This document shows, piece by piece, positions 29,770 to 40,962 of a DNA stretch of 64,000 nt. The stretch covers positions 248,001-312,000 of the forward strand of contig JAIOKI010000019.1 of assembly GCA_028335825.1 (NCBI GenBank), in the 5' to 3' direction. How positions within the stretch are numbered: the stretch's first letter is position 1; the number at the start of each line of letters is the position of its first letter. The position numbers and the translations under genes are program-made. Under the pieces are notes generated by a model. It did not search any database, was not told the origin of the DNA, and worked only from the letters and a program-made list of their open reading frames with translations. The DNA is from Nosema muscidifuracis. Its lineage: Eukaryota; Microsporidia; Nosematidae.

Positions 29770-30180
29770 GTATTTAAGATTTGCCTACTTTTGATATTAC
29801 TGAAATTAATTTACCAGATGATAGAAATTTTCTCTTAAATAAAGGATTAGATAAATAAAAGATGGTAGTTGCTTGTGATATAGAATATTTATGAATGTTA
29901 TTATAAATGAAACTTTTGAGTCTTCTTCAGGTAGTTTTTATCAAGAATATAATATACTTGGATATTATAATGGAAAGACTTTTCTTCTGGTTTATTATTT
30001 TCTTTTAAATGGAACTTGTGCTAATGTCTTTAATATATTAAATATTCTCTGGCCAACCACCTAGTAGATTTGAAGAAGCTGTTCATTTACTTAGATTAAG
30101 ATTTGCCTTTTTCACCTTGTACAGAATATATAATGGTTTGTTCAGGTTTTGCAACTTTTTTCATTATGTAATCAAAATGT
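29770..30180 (+). mobile_element. decayed MULE-like DNA transposon (transposase remains)
   Basis: Three colinear stretches resemble Mutator-like transposases. PTFDITEINLPDDRNFLLNKG at about 29782 resembles the region before the DDE core. An open stretch from about 29887 to 30050 reads NETFESSSGSFYQEYNILG followed by YYNGKTFLLVYYFLLN, matching the MULE pattern DGTF-(6)-F-Q-x-Y-x-I-x-G-(4-6)-PLVY-xLL with the first catalytic Asp replaced by Asn. FEEAVHLLRLRF and FCNFFHYV near 30075-30170 resemble the second core block (DFExA...GCxFHxxQ). Several stops and frame changes separate them. No terminal inverted repeats were found by eye. It is long inactive. Confidence 0.45.
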
Positions 30181-32880
30181 TGATTTTGATGACTTGGTAC
30201 TGATTTTAATTGATGATGCTTGGAATTACAAAAGGAATTTATATAACGTAAAAAATAGAGATTTTATTATCTTAAGAAAATTGCATGCCATTGTTTGGTA
30301 AAGTATTACGTCATTGTAGGTACTTCTGAGCATCTTTTGAACTTCCTTTCTAATCATTTTAGAACATACTCATGACATTTATTTTCAATACGAAATATAT
30401 CAAATCTGTTTTCTGTATCCCTTTAAGTACTTTCTTAACCCTATCAATTTATTTTTTCATTGTTTTCGATTATTTAAAAAGCCATTTAAGATTCATTAAC
30501 TTCTTAACGAACTATACAAAACCATAGAAATTTCTGAAGATCACCTCTACTCCATGATTTTTAAAGTTTCATCTCTAAAAGCTTCGATTGCATTCTAAAA
30601 AGTTTTTTTAATTCATCAATATCTTCCTCTAAATTAATTCCTATTAAAAAACAAAATCTCCAATTTTTTTTCGATTTTACCTCTTACCATCTTTAGAATA
30701 GTTTTTTAAGTAAGTTGATAAAGTTTATCAATATTTAATTAATCCGGATATGCGAATTGATCTAAACATTTACCCAGGATCTATTCTTTCAATGAAAATA
30801 AACGAAAAAAACTAGTCTGTCTTAATACTCGTGACAGGATACTAACCTAAGACTATTTTCCTTAATACAATTATTACCTAATGATAATGACTTATATTTT
30901 TATTTAATATTCTTTGTCTAAACAAAAACGTTTATATATTTTTCTAGTCTTTAACATCTCGTGTTTAGATTTTTTATTTATCTCAAATTTTTTTAGATTA
31001 AATTTTATATTTGGTAAATTCATTTACTAGTGACAATTATCTTATATGCCATTATACTATATATAAGAAGAATACTTAAAATTCTTGTATATCATACTGG
31101 AGAGTTTCACAAGATAGAGCTTGTTCAAATATAAAATACTAAATAATTAATACAACGTTCGCAATCATTTCTTGTATGATTTGTAAAACATCTAAATTAG
31201 TTTATTTTTATTTAATTATAGACGTTGGCATGATCTTTATATTTTTCAATTTAGTTTTTGAAAGAACTTGTAACATTCTAAATTCGAATACCTGTCATAT
31301 TTTATAAATAATAAATTAACTCATGTCTCATGTTTTTAATATTATATAAATCAATCTATTTAATGTATTTACATAAAGTTCTTCAATTATATTTTAATTA
31401 ACTAGTCATTTATAATATTTTAAGTGATGTAGAGTATTATTTAATATAGTGTCATACAAAACAAAAATTATCTTAATCTCATTGTTCTCTATCAATTATT
31501 TAATACATAAAATATATACTTATCTTTTCTCATCATTTTTTAGTAGAAAAGGATTACAATCAATTCTTTATAACCTATTTTAATTAATTTATTTGTATCG
31601 TACAAGATACTACCAACTTTTTCTGTTATCATATTTTTAAATTAATTAAATTCCATTTACTAAGACTAAAATTTCTTTAATATCAACCTCTTCTGAGATC
31701 TCCTAATTTTGCTATTTTTCTGGTATACAAATCTTATAAGAAGCTATATTATACCTCTCAGAAATTCTTTTTATTTATTTCTGAGTCAAATAATACTTTA
31801 ATCACAGAATTAAATCCTTATTCATTTAATTTATGATTTCAGATTTCTTTTTAACAATAATATTGGCTATAATAGAATCTGAATTACTATAAATTTTTCA
31901 TTCGATTAATAAAAAATTAACATTAAAATAATCGTATATTATCAAATTAATATATCAAGTAAAATTTCTTTTTTATTACAATGTTTATATTCCAAATAAA
32001 TAAAATAAACATATTTTTTAATTATACATCTTAAGAAATCGATTTATTATGATATTTAATAGTATTTAAATCTCTAAATCTATAAGGTAAAGATTAATTT
32101 ATCGTTAATTAATGTGTGTCATAAATCAAAATGAATTTTATTATAAGACAAATATAAAATCAATATCTCTTCCTTTGATTTAAATTAAGACTATTTTATG
32201 TTCTGATGTGCAATATACTTTTAACAGAATGATTTTTATAACATAGCCTACATGATGCTTATTTTTGTTTCTTCATTATAACTAAAACCTTTAGATTTCA
32301 TATACGTACAATTAATTTATATATTTCAAGATATAGAATTCTTTTTTTTTATTTCTATTTTTATTATTAATTTTATAATTAAGTAATTTTAATTAAAATA
32401 AATTAAAATCTTTAATTAGTGATTAGCCTTGATTTGAACCTCACTATTTTAGAGATACCAAAAAAAAATAATATTTTATGAAAATAACTTCATCTCACAA
32501 CAATAAATACAAGTATTGATGTTTAATTCCTTTAAACTAGACTCATCCCAGAGTACTCGTCAATAATTAACATGTATTTTATTAATTATTAGCTTCTTTG
32601 AAGAATTATAAACTTGAATGATTTTTTATTTGAATTTGATAAATTAAAACAGACCATGCCACATTTAGACAATTCTACGTTTGTAAAATATGCATTATAA
32701 TTTTATATGTATCTTTATATAATTCAAGATTATTCTCTCCTTTTTAAATTGTACATAAAAAATATTCATAAATTTTTACAATTATTTTATCATTTAAGGG
32801 ATAAAAAATTGTAAATTAAAAACGACTCGTTTAAAAAAAAATAAATTTTAAATATACGAATATAAATATTGAAAATACTT
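30181..32880. other. gene-free part of the variable island
   Basis: No intact gene on either strand. The part near 30500-30700 read on the minus strand has short coding-like stretches (for example IEAFRDETLKIME) but no continuous frame. On the minus strand at about 32797 a CCCTTAA directly precedes an ATG that runs into a stop after three codons. Confidence 0.4.
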
Positions 32881-33099
32881 TTAATTATATTTATTTTCTT
32901 TATAAGAAGGAACTTCTCCGTACATTCTTTTAAAATCTTTTACTTTATCAATCTTATCTAAATAATAATTCTCCAAATCGATTTTTTCTCGTAACTCTTT
33001 TACATTATTTAGTTTTTCTTTCATTTTTTCAATAATTTTATATTTAGATTCTTCTTGAGTAGAGCATAATAAAGCTTGTAAGAGGAAGAAGATATTCAT
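32881..33099 (-). CDS. small predicted secreted protein A
   Basis: 72 aa: signal-peptide-like MNIFFLLQALLCS followed by a highly charged, helical mature part of about 58 residues (KYKIIEKMKEKLNNVKELRE, then KIDLENYYLDKIDKVKDF) without further hydrophobic segments. The ATG is directly preceded by TATCCCTT, the standard start context here, which argues that it is translated. Its N-terminus resembles that of the small protein at 34424-34666 (MNI-F-LQ-L-CS in common), while the mature parts differ apart from a Lys-rich KMKE stretch. No known domain. It could be a host-directed effector or spore-wall-associated peptide; that is inference from size, secretion signal and location. Confidence 0.65.
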   Translation of the reverse strand: MNIFFLLQALLCSTQEESKYKIIEKMKEKLNNVKELREKIDLENYYLDKIDKVKDFKRMYGEVPSYKENKYN

Positions 33100-34423
33100 A
33101 AGGGATAGAAGAAAATAATTTTTTTATAGAATATTTAATTAAAAATGAAAAATATAATATTTAGTATTTAATATTTTATTTATATGAATATCTATTAAAA
33201 GAAGTGTATTTGTTAAAAATTTTTAATTATTTTTTTATGAATCATTTTGTATAATTTTTTTAAAAAATTACGAGAAAAAAATATTCAAAAATAGTTCTGA
33301 GATAGAAATACGTTATTTTGATTATCTTTAAGTTTATAAAAAAAAAATTTAATGAGTTCTAATATTACATAAGAATTAATAAACTTATTTATTATTTTTT
33401 CTATAATGTACATTTTATAAAAAATAAGATTCTAAACATTTTTTGATAAATATTATATAATTTTTAAAATGACTAAGATTTTGTTACAGCTACTTTAATA
33501 TTTAAAAAAAGAGCATCGATTTTTACAAAATGTTAAATATTATAAATTTGAAGCATCGTAAAGCTCTTTAAATATTTTCTTCATTGATCGGGAATTATAT
33601 CTGTCTCAGAATGATCTTTGATTTTATACGTTTTTACTCTTGTTTTCGTTTCTATTTGCAACATAAAAAAAGCTTTTGCTCAATTTTCTTTCCATCTACC
33701 ACGTCTTCTCCTATATTTGGATTCTTTTTAAGAATAAACTTCGTTTATTTTTTAGTTATTGTAAATAATTCAATAATTATAACTTTAGACTTAAATAATG
33801 AAAGATTTTTGTCCTTATTAGTCTCATGAAAAAAACTACTATTATCAATTGATAGATGCGTATCTTCTTATTCTCTATAAACTCGTAAAGAGTAAAACTA
33901 TATATTGAAATATTTTAGTATCATCATAAAATTATAAATATAATTGGTGTATCTAGAATTAATTACATATCATATATATTTTAATTAAATAAAAGTTTTA
34001 CTACTTTGATTTAAATAAGATAGTTTCTAAGAAATTTAATTTAATGATTGATATAAAAATTTATAATTACATAGAATTTATAATTACATGTTACTTAGAA
34101 TTTATAATTACATTTACATAGAATTTATGATCTCATAAAATTAAACTAATAATCAACTAAAAATGTTAAACCATTTTTTTATTAGTTTATCGATATGAAA
34201 GAAGAAAAATAAAATGAATTTTAATAATAAGATTTAATCATTGTATGTTAAATAATTGCTTAATATTTTAAACTTAAAATTTATAAAATAAAAAACTTTA
34301 GTTTTAAAATTTTTATAATATATATAAAATTTATATTTGGTGGTCAGGTGGGTTTTTTTTATACTGATTTTATTTTTCCAATAAATATTTTTATATAAAA
34401 ATTATAACGGTAAATTAATTTAT
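33100..34423. other. intergenic region between small secreted genes A and B
   Basis: No supported gene. An 81-codon frame at about 33584-33829 (plus) has no start motif and no family resemblance. The minus strand there reads FMLQIETKTRVKTYKIKDHSE among stops, possibly a decayed small gene. Short repeats of GAATTTATAATTACAT lie at about 34060-34130. Confidence 0.4.
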
Positions 34424-34666
34424 TTATATTGTCGTATAATTAAATTTAGGTGATGTATGCCCTTCATTAGTAAAATTATCTGATGTTTTTTTAACTCCGT
34501 TGACCTTGTCAAGTCTATTTTTGCACTTTTCAAATATAACTTTTTTCTCTGCTTTGTCGTCTACATCTTTTTTATCTTCTTTCATTTTAAAAATGGTTTT
34601 AAATTTGTTTGTATTATTTGGTCTAGAAGAACAAACTAATATTTGTAAAATAAATAAAATATTCAT
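34424..34666 (-). CDS. small predicted secreted protein B
   Basis: 80 aa. The signal-peptide-like N-terminus MNILFILQILVCSS is followed by a charged mature region with NKFKTIFKMKEDKKDVDDKA, one mature cysteine (KCKNRLDKV) and a polar tail ending KFNYTTI. AATAACCCT lies directly before the ATG. The N-terminal 13 residues share eight identities with protein A, and both genes have the same orientation and start context, so they may be diverged paralogues that keep the leader. Function unknown. Confidence 0.65.
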   Translation of the reverse strand: MNILFILQILVCSSRPNNTNKFKTIFKMKEDKKDVDDKAEKKVIFEKCKNRLDKVNGVKKTSDNFTNEGHTSPKFNYTTI

Positions 34667-36353
34667 AGGGTTATTTGATAACCGAGTTTAAATAGTTTTT
34701 TTAAATTAATTTTTTTAATTAAAACAATAAGTAATATTTACGTATATTATTTAATTATTCAGTATATTAGTAATTATCATGTATATTATTTAATTATCAT
34801 GTATATTATTTAATTATTCGGTATATTAGTAATTATCATGTATCTATATAATATCTTAATTAATTAAAATAAAGGAGAATAAGACATTATTCTTAGATTA
34901 AATATCAAAAAGGAGATTTATAATATTCTTTTAATTAATATATCGAATTCTCAAAGTTTTTTAGATTATGTTCAAATTAAATATAAAAGGTATAAAAAAA
35001 GCTTTAGTTCGTTTTGAAGAATTAAAATTTAATTAAATAAAATTTTATTTTTAAAATTGTTATCTTGAGATTTTAGCAGTAATTAGAAAGAATAAAATAT
35101 CTTTTAGAATTTAGATTAAAAATTAGGATGAAATTGGCATTAATTTTATATTACTTTCAATTAAATAGTTTCTATGACTCAATCTTATGTTTTATTGTCA
35201 AATGACTTTTATATATTTAGTCAATTTCTATGTTTATTGTTAAATTACTTTTCATATTTAGTCAATTTCTATGTTTTACTGTTAAATGACTTTTATATAT
35301 TTAGAATAGCATCATCTTAACTTACTACTGCTCTGCATTGTTTTAGTACATTCAATATTAGAAAAGCTGTTTTTTGATAAAAAGGGTGCAAAAAATTTTA
35401 TCTATCTTTATGTTACATTTTAAAAATTTTCATCTTCAGCACTAAAGCCATGTTTTTGATCCTATTATATAAAATAATTTAAATCTATTGATCTAACAAT
35501 TAATATCATAAATAAATTTCTTAGAAATACCTTAGTTCAATCAATCTAATAGTTAATATCATAAATAAATCTTTTAATACTAGTTTATTCTATCAATCTA
35601 ACAATTAATATCATAAATAAATTTCTTAGAAATACCTTAGTTCAATCAATCTAATATTTAATATCACAATTACAAATTTATTCATATGATGACGTAATAT
35701 TTTAGGAGGGAATTTTTTATGTATTAAGAAAGAATTATTTTAGAAATTAAAACTGTCAAGATAATAAATAATTTATAATTATATTAATATTTTAAATTAA
35801 TAATCACAAATCAAAACGTAATTTACATTATGATTCCTTTTTAATATTTGTTCAGATATTTTAAATATAAATTATATAATTATAGAATCTTATACAAATT
35901 TCTCTTATTATTTAATATATTAATTTAAATATAAATTTGATATATTATTAAATTAAATTTCTAAGAGAAAATTTTATATTAAAAAATTACAAGTTATTAG
36001 AAATTAGAAAATATCTGTAACTAAAATTGCTTTTAATTAATAATTTTCTAAATATTCGAAATTATTTAATTTCTTAATTTATAAATCTACGTGTTTGTAT
36101 GTAATAATTGGTAAAATATAATATTATATAATTTGAATAAATATAAATAAGTACAATAATTTACTTATACAAATATTTTATGTTTAGAATGCCTTCTTTT
36201 TTAATTTATCATCGATGACAAGAAGAAATAATAAAATTACTATTTTTTACAAAATAAGAACCAATTTGGTTTATTAAAGCTTAGTAATTAAAAATTAATA
36301 GCTTTTTAATTTATAAAAATTTAATTTATTTTCGATTTTTTGCTATATAAACG
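34667..36353. other. intergenic region with several short repeat blocks
   Basis: No gene is seen. About 34735-34850 repeats CATGTATATTATTTAATTAT. About 35165-35300 repeats GTCAATTTCTATGTTTATTGTTAAATGACTTTT about three times. About 35485-35665 holds three to four copies of TCAATCTAACAATTAATATCATAAATAAAT-type sequence. Confidence 0.55.
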
Positions 36354-36590
36354 ATGAAATTATTAAGGGGTATGTTATTCTCTATATTTGTTGCTATAGT
36401 ATGTGCAAGTCAGAAGTCAAACAAAAATACTGGATATAATGCAGTAATTGATAGATACAGTGAAAAAATGTCTAAGTGTAAAACTGATGAACAACATAAC
36501 AATGCATTCAAAAGTATGCTCAATAAATTAGATGGTAAAACCAATTGTAGGAGAGTAGGTGAAGATAGAAAAGATAATAGAAAATATTAA
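36354..36590 (+). CDS. small predicted secreted protein C
   Basis: 78 aa. N-terminus MKLLRGMLFSIFVAIVCASQ is a good signal peptide with a plausible cleavage site after CAS. The mature 58 residues are hydrophilic with two cysteines (KCKTDE and TNCRR) that could form one disulfide, and a basic tail. There is no C-run before the ATG. A TATATAA box lies about 10 nt upstream (GCTATATAAACG). It shares size, secretion signal and charged composition with proteins A and B but no clear sequence identity with them. Function unknown. Confidence 0.6.
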   Translation: MKLLRGMLFSIFVAIVCASQKSNKNTGYNAVIDRYSEKMSKCKTDEQHNNAFKSMLNKLDGKTNCRRVGEDRKDNRKY

Positions 36591-37740
36591 AATTTTTTAA
36601 ATTAATTTGAGAATCTTTTTTTTGAAAATTACTTTTTAATGTATAATAAACATACTAAATGTTTTTAATTAATTTGAGAATCTTTTATTTGACAATTACT
36701 TTTTAATATATAATAAACATACTAAATGTATTCAATTACAATTTATTAGATGTACAAATAAATTTGTTTGTTTGGTATTTATTTATCATTTCTGTAGATA
36801 AATTTTTTTTATTGTAAGAGAACTTACGTAAGATTATCATAAAAAACAAGAATATATTAAATTTGTATTTATTGGAATATTTTCTTATAGAATTCAAATA
36901 TAATTTCTTAAATCAATTTTATTTTTTTGTGATTAGTCATAATGACGCAGATAAAATTTTATTGAAAGCAGTTTGTATAAAGTCGATATATAACTCACCT
37001 TAAGGAGAATTTTAGTTATATATTTATCATAGTCATTTTAAAATTAAGAAAAGTTTTTGATGGTATGTCTTACTTTTATTCGCGATTGTCTAATGATAAT
37101 TGTTGGTTAAAAACCTAACAATTGTATGTATTTGTCATTTATTAAATTTTTTTTTAAGTATTTATAAAACATATATTTAATATTTTTAAGTATTTATATG
37201 ACATTTTTTATTAATTTATTTGTCATTTATCAAGATAAATTTTTTAATAATTTATTTGACATTTTTTAAGAAAATTTTTTTAATAATTTATATGACATTT
37301 TTTAAGAAAATTTTTTAAATAATTTATATGATGTTTACTAAAAATTTTTCATGATTTATTTGACATTTTTAAGATAAATTTTTTAAAAAAGAATATAAAA
37401 ATAAAGATTACTTTACATTTTTATAAGTTTAATTTTTCATATTAAATTAAAAATCCTCTTCTTAATAATAAAATTTCAACTTATCTAAAATAAATAATTT
37501 CTTAACTTACTACTTTTCTTAGGTTAAAAAAATAAAATTTAAATTTTTCAATCATTTGGACATGATTAATAAAAATCCAGGTCAATAAAAAATTAGATTA
37601 ATTCATAAAACATGATAAATAAATTTATAAATTTAATAAAAGAACCATATTTTATTTTAATTTATATTTTTTTAAATTAATCTATTGAATAAATATCAAA
37701 ATTAATATTTAGTTTATTAAATTATTTAATTAAATTAGTA
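36591..37740. other. intergenic region with a 66-bp direct duplication
   Basis: Two copies of a roughly 66-bp unit (TTAATTTGAGAATCTTTT... to ACATACTAAATGT) lie directly after gene C at about 36598-36730. About 37150-37390 repeats TTTTTAATAATTTATATGACATTTTTTAAG. No gene is seen. Confidence 0.55.
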
Positions 37741-38889
37741 TCAGTAATCGATAAATTTATTATATTTAAATATTTGGTAATACAACTTTACATATGAAAT
37801 ACATAAAAAGTTGTAAGTAATTGGCAACTCATGTCCATAAATTATATCTTTAAGATAAAAATCGACTCTACCATTTATAAATATATTTTCTACATACGGA
37901 CCCAAAAACATATGAAATTCTATCAAATTTTCAACAAACTCAGGATTCTGATATTTAATACAATTTAAGAGTTTTTTATAAGGATATTTTACATTTTTAT
38001 TGTAAAAAAACATGTTTGGACTAACTCCACCTAAAATATTTGAAATAAAAAATTCTAACATGATATTATTTTCTATTTCTTCTTGAAAGAAATATGTCAT
38101 TTTTATATAAATAAGGATTTTCAGCCATTTAATAAAATCCATATTTTCATTAGATTCGTATAATGGATACAAAGACATTAACAGAAAGAACTTTTCATAT
38201 TCGTTTGGTATCTTTGTTATCTTATAAAACAAATATTTTGTAATACCTATAAACTGCTTTTTATTTTTAAATTTTTTTTGGTGTATATCTTTAGATAATT
38301 TCGTTATTTCTTTAATTTGATCTTTTACTGATTTCTTGTGATAATCTAATATATTTATGGATTCAAATATATTTTCTAAGTCCTTATATTCTTCACTACC
38401 AATAAAATCATCAAAATTGATATTTTTAAATTCAGTTTTAAGATGACTCTTTATGTCATTTTCATTTATGCATTTATTATAATATCTGTACTTCTTTAAC
38501 TTATTCTTTAAAAATTTATATTTCTGTTCTAATAAATATATTTTACGATCATCTTTTATATTTTCTATTGTGTAGGGTATTAATAATTTATCTAATTTAT
38601 CATAAAAAAATATAAATTTATCTTTCATTCTTTGATCAGAACTAGTATCATAAATCTCTTCAAGTACATCACTAAGTGAAATAGAAATCTTATTAAATTC
38701 TTTGATAGATTCTATAAATAATTTATTTATTTCAGATAAATTAATATCTGTTTTATTTGAATTTTCATATTCATTTATATTATCTAATGTTATCTTTCTC
38801 TTTCTATTACAAGATATTGATGCATATATTGAAAAATGATTTTTTAGTAGAATTAGATATATCATCATTTTAATATTTAATTTATACAT
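37741..38889 (-). CDS. predicted secreted or lumenal protein, unknown function
   Basis: 382 aa. The N-terminal 27 residues (MYKLNIKMMIYLILLKNHF then SIYASIS) look like a signal peptide. The mature part is helical, Lys/Asn/Ile-rich, with a basic stretch RKRKITLDN just after the leader. In the second half, SNILGGVSPNMFFYNKNVKY and GHELPITYNFLCISYVK are the most distinctive segments. TTAATCCCAAGAAATA lies before the ATG. It resembles the 548-aa secreted protein in leader type and composition, and its last 120 residues might be distantly related to that protein's C-terminal region, but I cannot show it. No known domain. Confidence 0.65.
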   Translation of the reverse strand: MYKLNIKMMIYLILLKNHFSIYASISCNRKRKITLDNINEYENSNKTDINLSEINKLFIESIKEFNKISISLSDVLEEIYDTSSDQRMKDKFIFFYDKLDKLLIPYTIENIKDDRKIYLLEQKYKFLKNKLKKYRYYNKCINENDIKSHLKTEFKNINFDDFIGSEEYKDLENIFESINILDYHKKSVKDQIKEITKLSKDIHQKKFKNKKQFIGITKYLFYKITKIPNEYEKFFLLMSLYPLYESNENMDFIKWLKILIYIKMTYFFQEEIENNIMLEFFISNILGGVSPNMFFYNKNVKYPYKKLLNCIKYQNPEFVENLIEFHMFLGPYVENIFINGRVDFYLKDIIYGHELPITYNFLCISYVKLYYQIFKYNKFIDY

Positions 38890-39363
38890 TATTTCTTGGG
38901 ATTAATTTTTTTTAAATAAAATATATTTATTAAAATAAAATGTTATAAAAAATTATTTATTAAAATAAAATGTTATAAAAAATATTTTTAGTACTTTTAA
39001 TCTATATTAAGTACTATTTAATCTAAATTAAAAAAAAAGATTTTCTTTATACACTTAAAGAAATTTACATTATAATATTGTAAAAAAATACATTCAAAAT
39101 TATTAATATATTGATTTTACTAAAATAATTAAGTATCATTACGTAATAATTTGATATTTTAGTCATAAAAATATTTTAAGATTTAAACAAGTTTACATAT
39201 AATAAAAAAAATATTTTTATATTTATATAACTATACTATATTAAAGGAGATATCACTCAATATTTTTATTAGTCTACTTATATAAAAGGAGAAATAATTT
39301 AAAATTATCACAAGTCTACTTATATTAAAGGAGATATATAAAATAAAATTTAACAATATAAAA
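38890..39363. other. intergenic region with AAAGGAGATAT repeats
   Basis: Two copies of TTTATTAAAATAAAATGTTATAAAA near 38925-38985. About 39235-39345 holds three copies of CTACTTATATTAAAGGAGATA. The minus strand directly after the tRNA (39363 leftward) reads TTTTATATTG, a pol III stop. Confidence 0.5.
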
Positions 39364-39436
39364 CACCCGATGCGGGACTCGAACCCGCGACCCTTAGGTT
39401 AAGAGCCTAATGCTCTACCGACTGAGCTAATCGGGC
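39364..39436 (-). tRNA. tRNA-Lys (anticodon CUU)
   Basis: 73 nt on the minus strand. Acceptor GCCCGAT pairs with ATCGGGT (first pair G-U), D arm AGCTCAGTCGGTAGAGC, anticodon stem TTAGG/CCTAA with loop CTCTTAA (anticodon CTT), T arm GCGGGTTCGAGTCCCGC, discriminator G. No intron. A TTTT terminator follows at once. Confidence 0.97.
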
Positions 39437-39771
39437 TCGACCATTTATTAAATATAAAAACTATTTAAATAAAATTAAGTATTCCTTACCTACTTATTTT
39501 AATCACTAAAATATTTATAATAAATACATTCTCTCATAATATTAAATAAATAAATTCTCTTATAATATTAAATAAAACATTTTCTTATAGTATTTATAAT
39601 AAATACATTTTCTTATAATATTCATAATAAATACATTCTCTTATAGTATTCATAATAAAGATATTCTCTCATAATATTAAATAAATACATTTTCTTATAA
39701 TATTAAATAAAGATATTCTCTTATAATATTAAATAAATAAATTCTCTTATAATATTAAATATATTTATTAT
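39437..39771. repeat. degenerate about 30-bp tandem repeat
   Basis: About 39525-39765 consists of copies of ATAATATTAAATAAATAAATTCTCTT with TTCATAATAAATACATT variants, between tRNA-Lys and the 3' end of the casein kinase I gene. Confidence 0.75.
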
Positions 39772-40683
39772 CTATGTCTTCCAATCATACTTCCCATCAT
39801 CTCTCCATCCATTTTTTCTAAGTAGTCCTCTAAAAAGATCTTTAAGATATTCATAATTAGGCCAATCATCATATCCCAAATTTCTTACATAAAAAATATA
39901 CATATAAAATTCATGAGGAAGATCTGTGCATAATTCCCATATTTTTAAATTCTCCTTGTATTCTTTAATTTTATCATATCTTTCTTGTTTTGTCTCTGCT
40001 CTTAATCCCTGCCAAGGAAGTCTTCCTTTTAAGAAATATATTAAACAATACCCTATACTTTCAAGATCATCTCTTCTACTCTGTTCATATCCTTGATGTG
40101 TACGTATACTTGCATATCTTGCAGTTCCTGTTAATGATTTATCATATCTTATTTCTCTATGAACAAGTGTAACTGGATCTCTGTATTCTTTAGCTAGACC
40201 ATAATCTATCAAATATAAAGTATCTAGTCCTATGTCAAATACAAAATTATCTGGTTTTATATCTCTATGTATAAAATGTTTATTATGTACTAATTCTACA
40301 CTTTCTATCATTTTACAAGATAACATACAAACAGTCTTTAAAGAAAGAAGTCTATTAGAAGATACAAAAAGTTCTTCTAATGATTTACCAAGTAGTTCCA
40401 TAACAAGACAATTTAAATAAATATTATCTACAAGTATTTTACCAAAACCAAATACTTTTGGTAATATTTCATATTTGTTTCTTACACCAACAAACTTAGA
40501 AGTATTTCCATTAAGTTTATTGTATACAGTATATTCATGTTTAATCTGAGCTTGATGACCTCTTCTTTCTACTTTAACAGCTACTGGTATCTTTTCTATG
40601 ATATCATGTGCTAAATATATTTCTCCGAATGCACCTGATGCTATTTTCTTAATAAGTTTTATATTTTTTAGTTCAGAAGACAT
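39772..40683 (-). CDS. casein kinase I
   Basis: 303-aa CK1-family Ser/Thr kinase, essentially just the catalytic domain. Motifs: IASGAFGEIYLAHD (glycine loop), VAVKVER with Lys37, HRDIKPDNFV (H139-D141), LIDYGLAKEYRD where DYG replaces DFG, LTGTARYASIRTHQG (the CK1 signature SINxHxGxExSRRDD), QSRRDDLESIGYCLIYFLKG and LPWQGL. CK1 enzymes phosphorylate primed acidic sites. Yeast Hrr25, the closest type, acts in DNA repair, ribosome biogenesis, vesicle traffic and meiosis. It lacks a long C-terminal tail and lipidation motif, which fits the nuclear/cytosolic type rather than Yck1/2. ACTCCCCTT lies directly before the ATG. Confidence 0.93.
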   Translation of the reverse strand: MSSELKNIKLIKKIASGAFGEIYLAHDIIEKIPVAVKVERRGHQAQIKHEYTVYNKLNGNTSKFVGVRNKYEILPKVFGFGKILVDNIYLNCLVMELLGKSLEELFVSSNRLLSLKTVCMLSCKMIESVELVHNKHFIHRDIKPDNFVFDIGLDTLYLIDYGLAKEYRDPVTLVHREIRYDKSLTGTARYASIRTHQGYEQSRRDDLESIGYCLIYFLKGRLPWQGLRAETKQERYDKIKEYKENLKIWELCTDLPHEFYMYIFYVRNLGYDDWPNYEYLKDLFRGLLRKNGWRDDGKYDWKT

Positions 40684-40962
40684 GAAGGGGAGTAAAAATT
40701 AAAAAGATAGGAAGCATAAATATTAATTTAGAGAAAAAATTACAACACTAAGTGCATTCACTTGATATGTTATATTTTAATATCAGTACTTAATATATAT
40801 AAAATATTATATATATAAAATGTTCTATTCAAATATAATTTACTTGATAAATATAAAATGTTCTATTCTCATTCATTCAAAATATTAAAACATCACTCAC
40901 TTAAAAATGCTAACTTTTGATAGCATATTTCAAAAAAAATGTAAAACCTTAAATAAAAATAT

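Noticed and set aside
32400-32460. tRNA-like T arm (GATTTGAACCTCAC on plus)
   Set aside because: The supposed T stem does not pair on its other side and no acceptor or anticodon arm is present within 90 nt.
33584-33829. 81-codon plus-strand frame in the island
   Set aside because: No C-run, no signal peptide, no family resemblance. Its antisense shows only short fragments. Kept as part of the intergenic description.
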